This document shows positions 60,141 through 64,000 of a stretch of DNA of 64,000 bases, in pieces (the stretch's first letter is position 1; the number at the start of each line of letters is the position of its first letter). Location of the stretch: contig JBAMJR010000024.1 of the NCBI GenBank assembly GCA_038501785.1, positions 1,794,501-1,858,500 of the forward strand, given 5' to 3'. The stretch comes from Myoxocephalus aenaeus (taxonomy: Eukaryota; Chordata; Actinopteri; Perciformes; Cottidae). The notes beneath the pieces were generated by a model. The model was not told the DNA's origin, did no database searches, and saw only the letters and a list, made by a program, of their open reading frames with translations. The translations under genes were made by a program, and so were the position numbers.

Positions 60141-63100
60141 CAGTGAGCAGAGGTCTGAGGAGCTCTTGTTGACACTGAGCAGTTACTCATTATCAGTGTG
60201 AGGAAGAGAGAACAGACAGATTGTTTCTGGATCTCTGGTTGAGTGAAAAAGAAAAAAAACTAAAAGGGCCGTGAATGTTTCAAGAACAATGTTTTCTTTT
60301 TTTCTTCTTTCATTTCCTTCTTCTTTTTGGTTCCTCTGTCTTTTCAAACACATGGGATGCGGGGATCATGTACGTGGGTGAATGTGCGTGAGTTCCCTCT
60401 CCGTCAAAAAGGACACGGCCTCACAGCAGCACTATTAGTCACCGGCCTCAGCTTCCCTGACTCATCCCTCATCACCCATTTACGCAACGATATCTCCTTG
60501 TTGCAGAAAGAATCATCCTCGCTAGTAACACAAATCACTGGCTGTTCCCTAAGACTAAGAGTTCAGCGTTTACAATGTTATCTCTGCATACCACACTAAT
60601 AGGATCATCAGTTAAGATATGCAAATTGAACAGATAAAGAAATCCCAATTCTAAACAAACACAGTCTAAATTGGCTCACTTTATTTGACTAACAAACTGA
60701 GTTGGGACCCCCCAACTGGTGGCCTAGAGTAAACAAGCAGAAACAGATTTCATCATGTAAACGTTTCTCTGTTTTTGTGGGGTTTCTTTGACTTATAAAT
60801 GAATTTCTTTGACCAATAAAACAGGAGAAATATCACTCTTTAGTTGGTCATAACTCAGGTGATTCATTGCCGGATGGGATGCAGCTGGCGAGGCTCCGCT
60901 CTGGCAATCACAGACACAGAGAGAGAGAGAGACACTGCAGGCCGTGCACAGGTGGAGGGCACGACACCACAGCCATATGCAACCAGGGATGACGAGTAGA
61001 CGCTGCTTCATCTTCAAGCCTGTGTCCGTCTGGCTCCAGAAGGCTCAGGGCTCTGCTGCGGAGCGACCGAGCTGCGAATCCAACAGTGCTGCTGTCTGGT
61101 TTTACACTGAATCCTGTGATCCGTCAGATTGTTGGAGGTGATTGCACGCTGTGTTCAGAGCGGTGTCGTGGCCCCATTAAAGTTTATTTTAGTTCCTGAT
61201 CCAAATTCCAAATAGTTCCTGATCCAAATTCCTTGAAAGTTGTACATATTGTAAATCTGTGATTTGCGATTTTGCCCAGTATAAATAAAATCATTTAAAT
61301 TAAGAGTGGTTACGAATGTGGCTTTTGCAACCATTGTGCTAAAATGAAGGCATGTAAGCAAATCAGTGACTGTAAGACTCATAAAGTGTGTGCCGTAAAA
61401 ACATTCATGAACTGTAACACTACTACCTTGGTTGTGTCCCATTTATCTTGCACCTGTGGGTGCTTTTACATACTGCAATCTGGACAAAGACACAATGAAC
61501 GATTATCTCGGAGCATAAAGTGAACCCTACGGCAAAGCACTTTAACAGCAATCCAGAAATGGTTGAAGGCCAAGAAGCCATGAAAAAGAACATATGAGGT
61601 TGCGATCTACTGCAATTATTATAACTTTTTATATACTCCAACTGCAGGCCACAGCTTACTAAAATTAAAACATTGATTTCATTACTTATTTGTAGTCTCT
61701 CTGAGGCGTGTGGTAGCATTATTATTATAAGAAAACATAACAATATATAACCATTTACAAATGGTTATATATTGTTATAATGTTTTCTTATAATAATAAT
61801 GCTTTCTTTTTTTGTGTATATTGCTTTGTCTGTAAATGTATGTTTAGTTTAGTTTTCATAATGTTTTTCAACTTTCAGACATCCTGTAGAGCCACCTGGT
61901 GGTTATATGCTGCATTAGTCATTCTTCTCAGGTGTTTGCCATGATCTTGTAGATACTAAAGGGTCAACTTTACACTTATGGTTAAACCCTGAAGAAGGCT
62001 ATTTTTGTCACTATGGGTGGGTTGTAAGACAGCTGTATCTTAACATGCACCAGTGTTGTCTATGTTTTTAGAAGTTATGAAATAGCCATATGACTTAAGG
62101 CTTTTTAACCTTTTGCTGAGGAGTGCCTTGGACCTTTCATCATCAAGCAAAACTTGACCCCATATCATTTCTGCAGCGTCACACATATTTGATAGTGACT
62201 CCTAGTTGCCGTCCCCAAGTTTTGGTAAACCTTTTTTCCATAGATGTCCCTTTCGTGTCAAATGAATTGAAAGGGTAACAGAGGTTCAATCTGTGCAGAG
62301 GTAGACCTGTATCAACCTGAACACTGATTGGTTGTGTTTGGCTGCGAGCCAATGCTTGTGGTTCAGGGGTTTGATTGACAGCAGGTGAGTCTGGATGTGC
62401 CAGAATCACTCGTCTAGAGTTCTCTGCATTGCATGCTGGGTCTGCGCCGGATGCTGAGGTCTAAAAGGCAGAGGTGGCCTTCCTGAAGGCCGAAGTGTGT
62501 CGACCAGCCCGGTTCATAGTGTTGGTTCAGACTAAATTGCCATCTGGTGGCGTGTAAAGTTGTCAACACACTGTGAGGAAGCGAGCCACCTGTGACACAG
62601 TTGGGACCTTCGTCCTTGGAGAAGTGGCGTGACCGTGAGCCCGTGGTCTGTTCCTCCCTTCCAGCGAGTCATAACACTGACGGGTTCCCCTCTTTTTACA
62701 GTAAAACCGTTGAATGTGATGAGGCCTTTTGGCGAGTCTGGTGGATGCAGTAGGTGTTACAAATATGTTCCATGAACTTCCTCAGCCATATTGTATCAAT
62801 ATTAAAGATTTATAAAGTTTTTATCGAAGTTATTTTTCCTCGATAATGCACTTTGAACACTTTGAACATGACTGACACAATGAATGCAGTGTGATGGGTT
62901 TCATAAGCAATGTTCCTCTGGTCCGAAATGATGTATTTCTATGGTAAGTATGCACAGTATATGAGCGGAGAAAGAGTTGTATAAGTGTGGAAGTGCATAC
63001 ATAAAATCTTGTTTTTTTTTGTAGTTTAATTGCACTAGCTTGCTCCTCAACAAAATGTTTCATATGTGTATTACTTGACAGGTCTTAAAAAAACAAAAAC

Positions 63101-63480
63101 TGAACAAACTGGTTGTCATTCCACTCATGACCAGCAGATAGCAGCATCCTCCCTCTATTTTGGCTTTGCAGCATCGATAAGAGAAATCAAACCTGTAAAT
63201 GAGGAATCCTATAAAAGGAACTAACTTCTTGGCATGGCAGTAATATTGGGTGAGGTCTGGTCAGTGTAGCATGAAGCGAGTTTAGCAGTAGCGCTATGTT
63301 TTTGATCTGATTAAACCGGTTTTTGTCTCACACTGCAACCCAACTGCAGGATATTCATTTTCAAAAAGATCTCCTTTGGTGCCTAATAATCCTCTTCACC
63401 CTTCCTCCATTGCTCTCGTTCTCCATATACAACCATCACCACCTGTACCCCAGCTCCCCATCTCCCTCTGTCAGATCCCA
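60138..63480. other. Spacer without a recognised gene
   Basis: No exon is recognised on either strand. It holds the large AT-rich hairpin (61716-61802) and a 19-bp direct repeat (61191-61209 and 61214-61232). Confidence 0.45.
61716..61802. repeat. Large AT-rich inverted repeat, about 41- and 44-nt arms
   Basis: The left arm 61716-61756 and right arm 61759-61802 are reverse complements except for a 3-nt indel (TAT). They share GCATTATTATTATAAGAAAA and AACAATATATAACCATTT words and are separated by only 2 nt. The structure would extrude as a cruciform or fold as a long RNA hairpin. No target duplication is obvious. Confidence 0.88.
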
Positions 63481-63494
63481 CAGCAGACAGGAAC

Positions 63495-63730
63495 TATAAA
63501 ACAGCGAGCAGAATTTCACTCTGTGAACAGTGGGAGCCAACATACCCACTGAGCGTGCTCACCGTTCAAACCTTGAATTTATTGGGGAGCTTGCAGCTCT
63601 TTTCATGTTTTACTACCATTTCATGAAATGCCACAAGGCTAATTTTCAGAAAGGTTTAAGCGAGGAAAAGTCTTCCACTCCAGGAGAAATCAGGAAGCTG
63701 TGGGAACAGTTGCAGCAAGGTCACACTTGA
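63495..63730 (+). CDS. Possible short gene start with TATA box and small ORF (low confidence)
   Basis: TATAAAA at 63495-63501 is followed by a plausible transcription start region. The first ATG downstream (63605-63607) opens a 41-codon frame ending TGA at 63728-63730, with FQKGLSEEKSSTPGEIRKLW. The frame is open upstream to about 63530. I do not recognise the peptide, and no splice sites support it. It could be a chance frame. Confidence 0.15.
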
Positions 63731-64000
63731 TGAAACAATAATATGCAATATTCCAGTCCCACAGGGATAAAGAGAGCAGTGTGTTTTTGTTTAGTCGTCA
63801 CGGGTTTGAATCTCACTTGCTTCAATTCAAACTCTCTGCAGTGCCACTAATCTAATAATAAACCAAACTTCTGTAGGAAGATAAGGTGACATCTGTGTCA
63901 GTTTATGCTGCAATCAGTGAGTGAAAACACAAACGGGGAAGTTGTTTTATTGGTTCAGCCCGGCACCACAACTGAATGAAGAACAGCTTGTGTTGAGGAC
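63731..64000. other. Window end, nothing recognised
   Basis: About 270 bp with no exon, repeat or RNA gene that I can identify. Confidence 0.4.

Overview
The window is vertebrate genomic DNA, most likely from a spiny-rayed (percomorph) teleost. The genes are split by compact GT-AG introns and their proteins match vertebrate families. The spacers carry very long CA/GT and TA microsatellites and several dispersed repeats that I recognise as typical of fish genomes. There are no prokaryotic operons, CRISPR arrays, rRNAs or tRNAs that I can see. Gene models were built by hand from reading frame, splice sites and phase. Family assignments rest on remembered protein motifs, not on a database search.

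Layout. 1-2,700: spacer with an unidentified cluster of minus-strand open frames and a degenerate dispersed repeat. 2,788-8,011 (+): plin3-like perilipin, 7 coding exons, 424 aa. 8,640-14,304 (+): zfand5-like A20/AN1 zinc-finger gene with a GC-rich promoter/5' UTR and 5 coding exons; its third coding exon carries an apparent one-base frameshift. 14,305-19,100: 3' UTR and spacer with TA microsatellites and a MITE-like element. About 19,100-27,338 (+): abhd17a-like depalmitoylase, 4 coding exons, 346 aa, with an alanine-rich insertion; its introns hold a Tc1-like MITE, a perfect hairpin and older repeats. 27,339-35,765: the facing 3' ends of abhd17a and rgl1, with a complete non-autonomous hAT element between them. 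35,766-45,619 (-): rgl1, a Ral guanine-nucleotide exchange factor, 18 coding exons, 767 aa. 45,620-64,000: mostly gene-poor DNA rich in CA/GT microsatellites. It contains a good candidate for an upstream alternative first exon of rgl1 (56,051-56,209), a possible 27-nt micro-exon, a truncated LINE tail and several hairpins.

Functionally, plin3 coats lipid droplets. zfand5 links ubiquitin to the proteasome. abhd17a removes palmitate from Ras-type and synaptic proteins. rgl1 activates Ral downstream of Ras. They are not an operon-like unit. From memory, plin3 and abhd17a both lie on human 19p13.3, while zfand5 sits near the paralogue abhd17b on 9q21, so the block may keep an older vertebrate linkage. 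I found no clearly new biological system. The most useful leads are the zfand5 frameshift, the rgl1 alternative 5' exons, and the hairpin-forming repeats.
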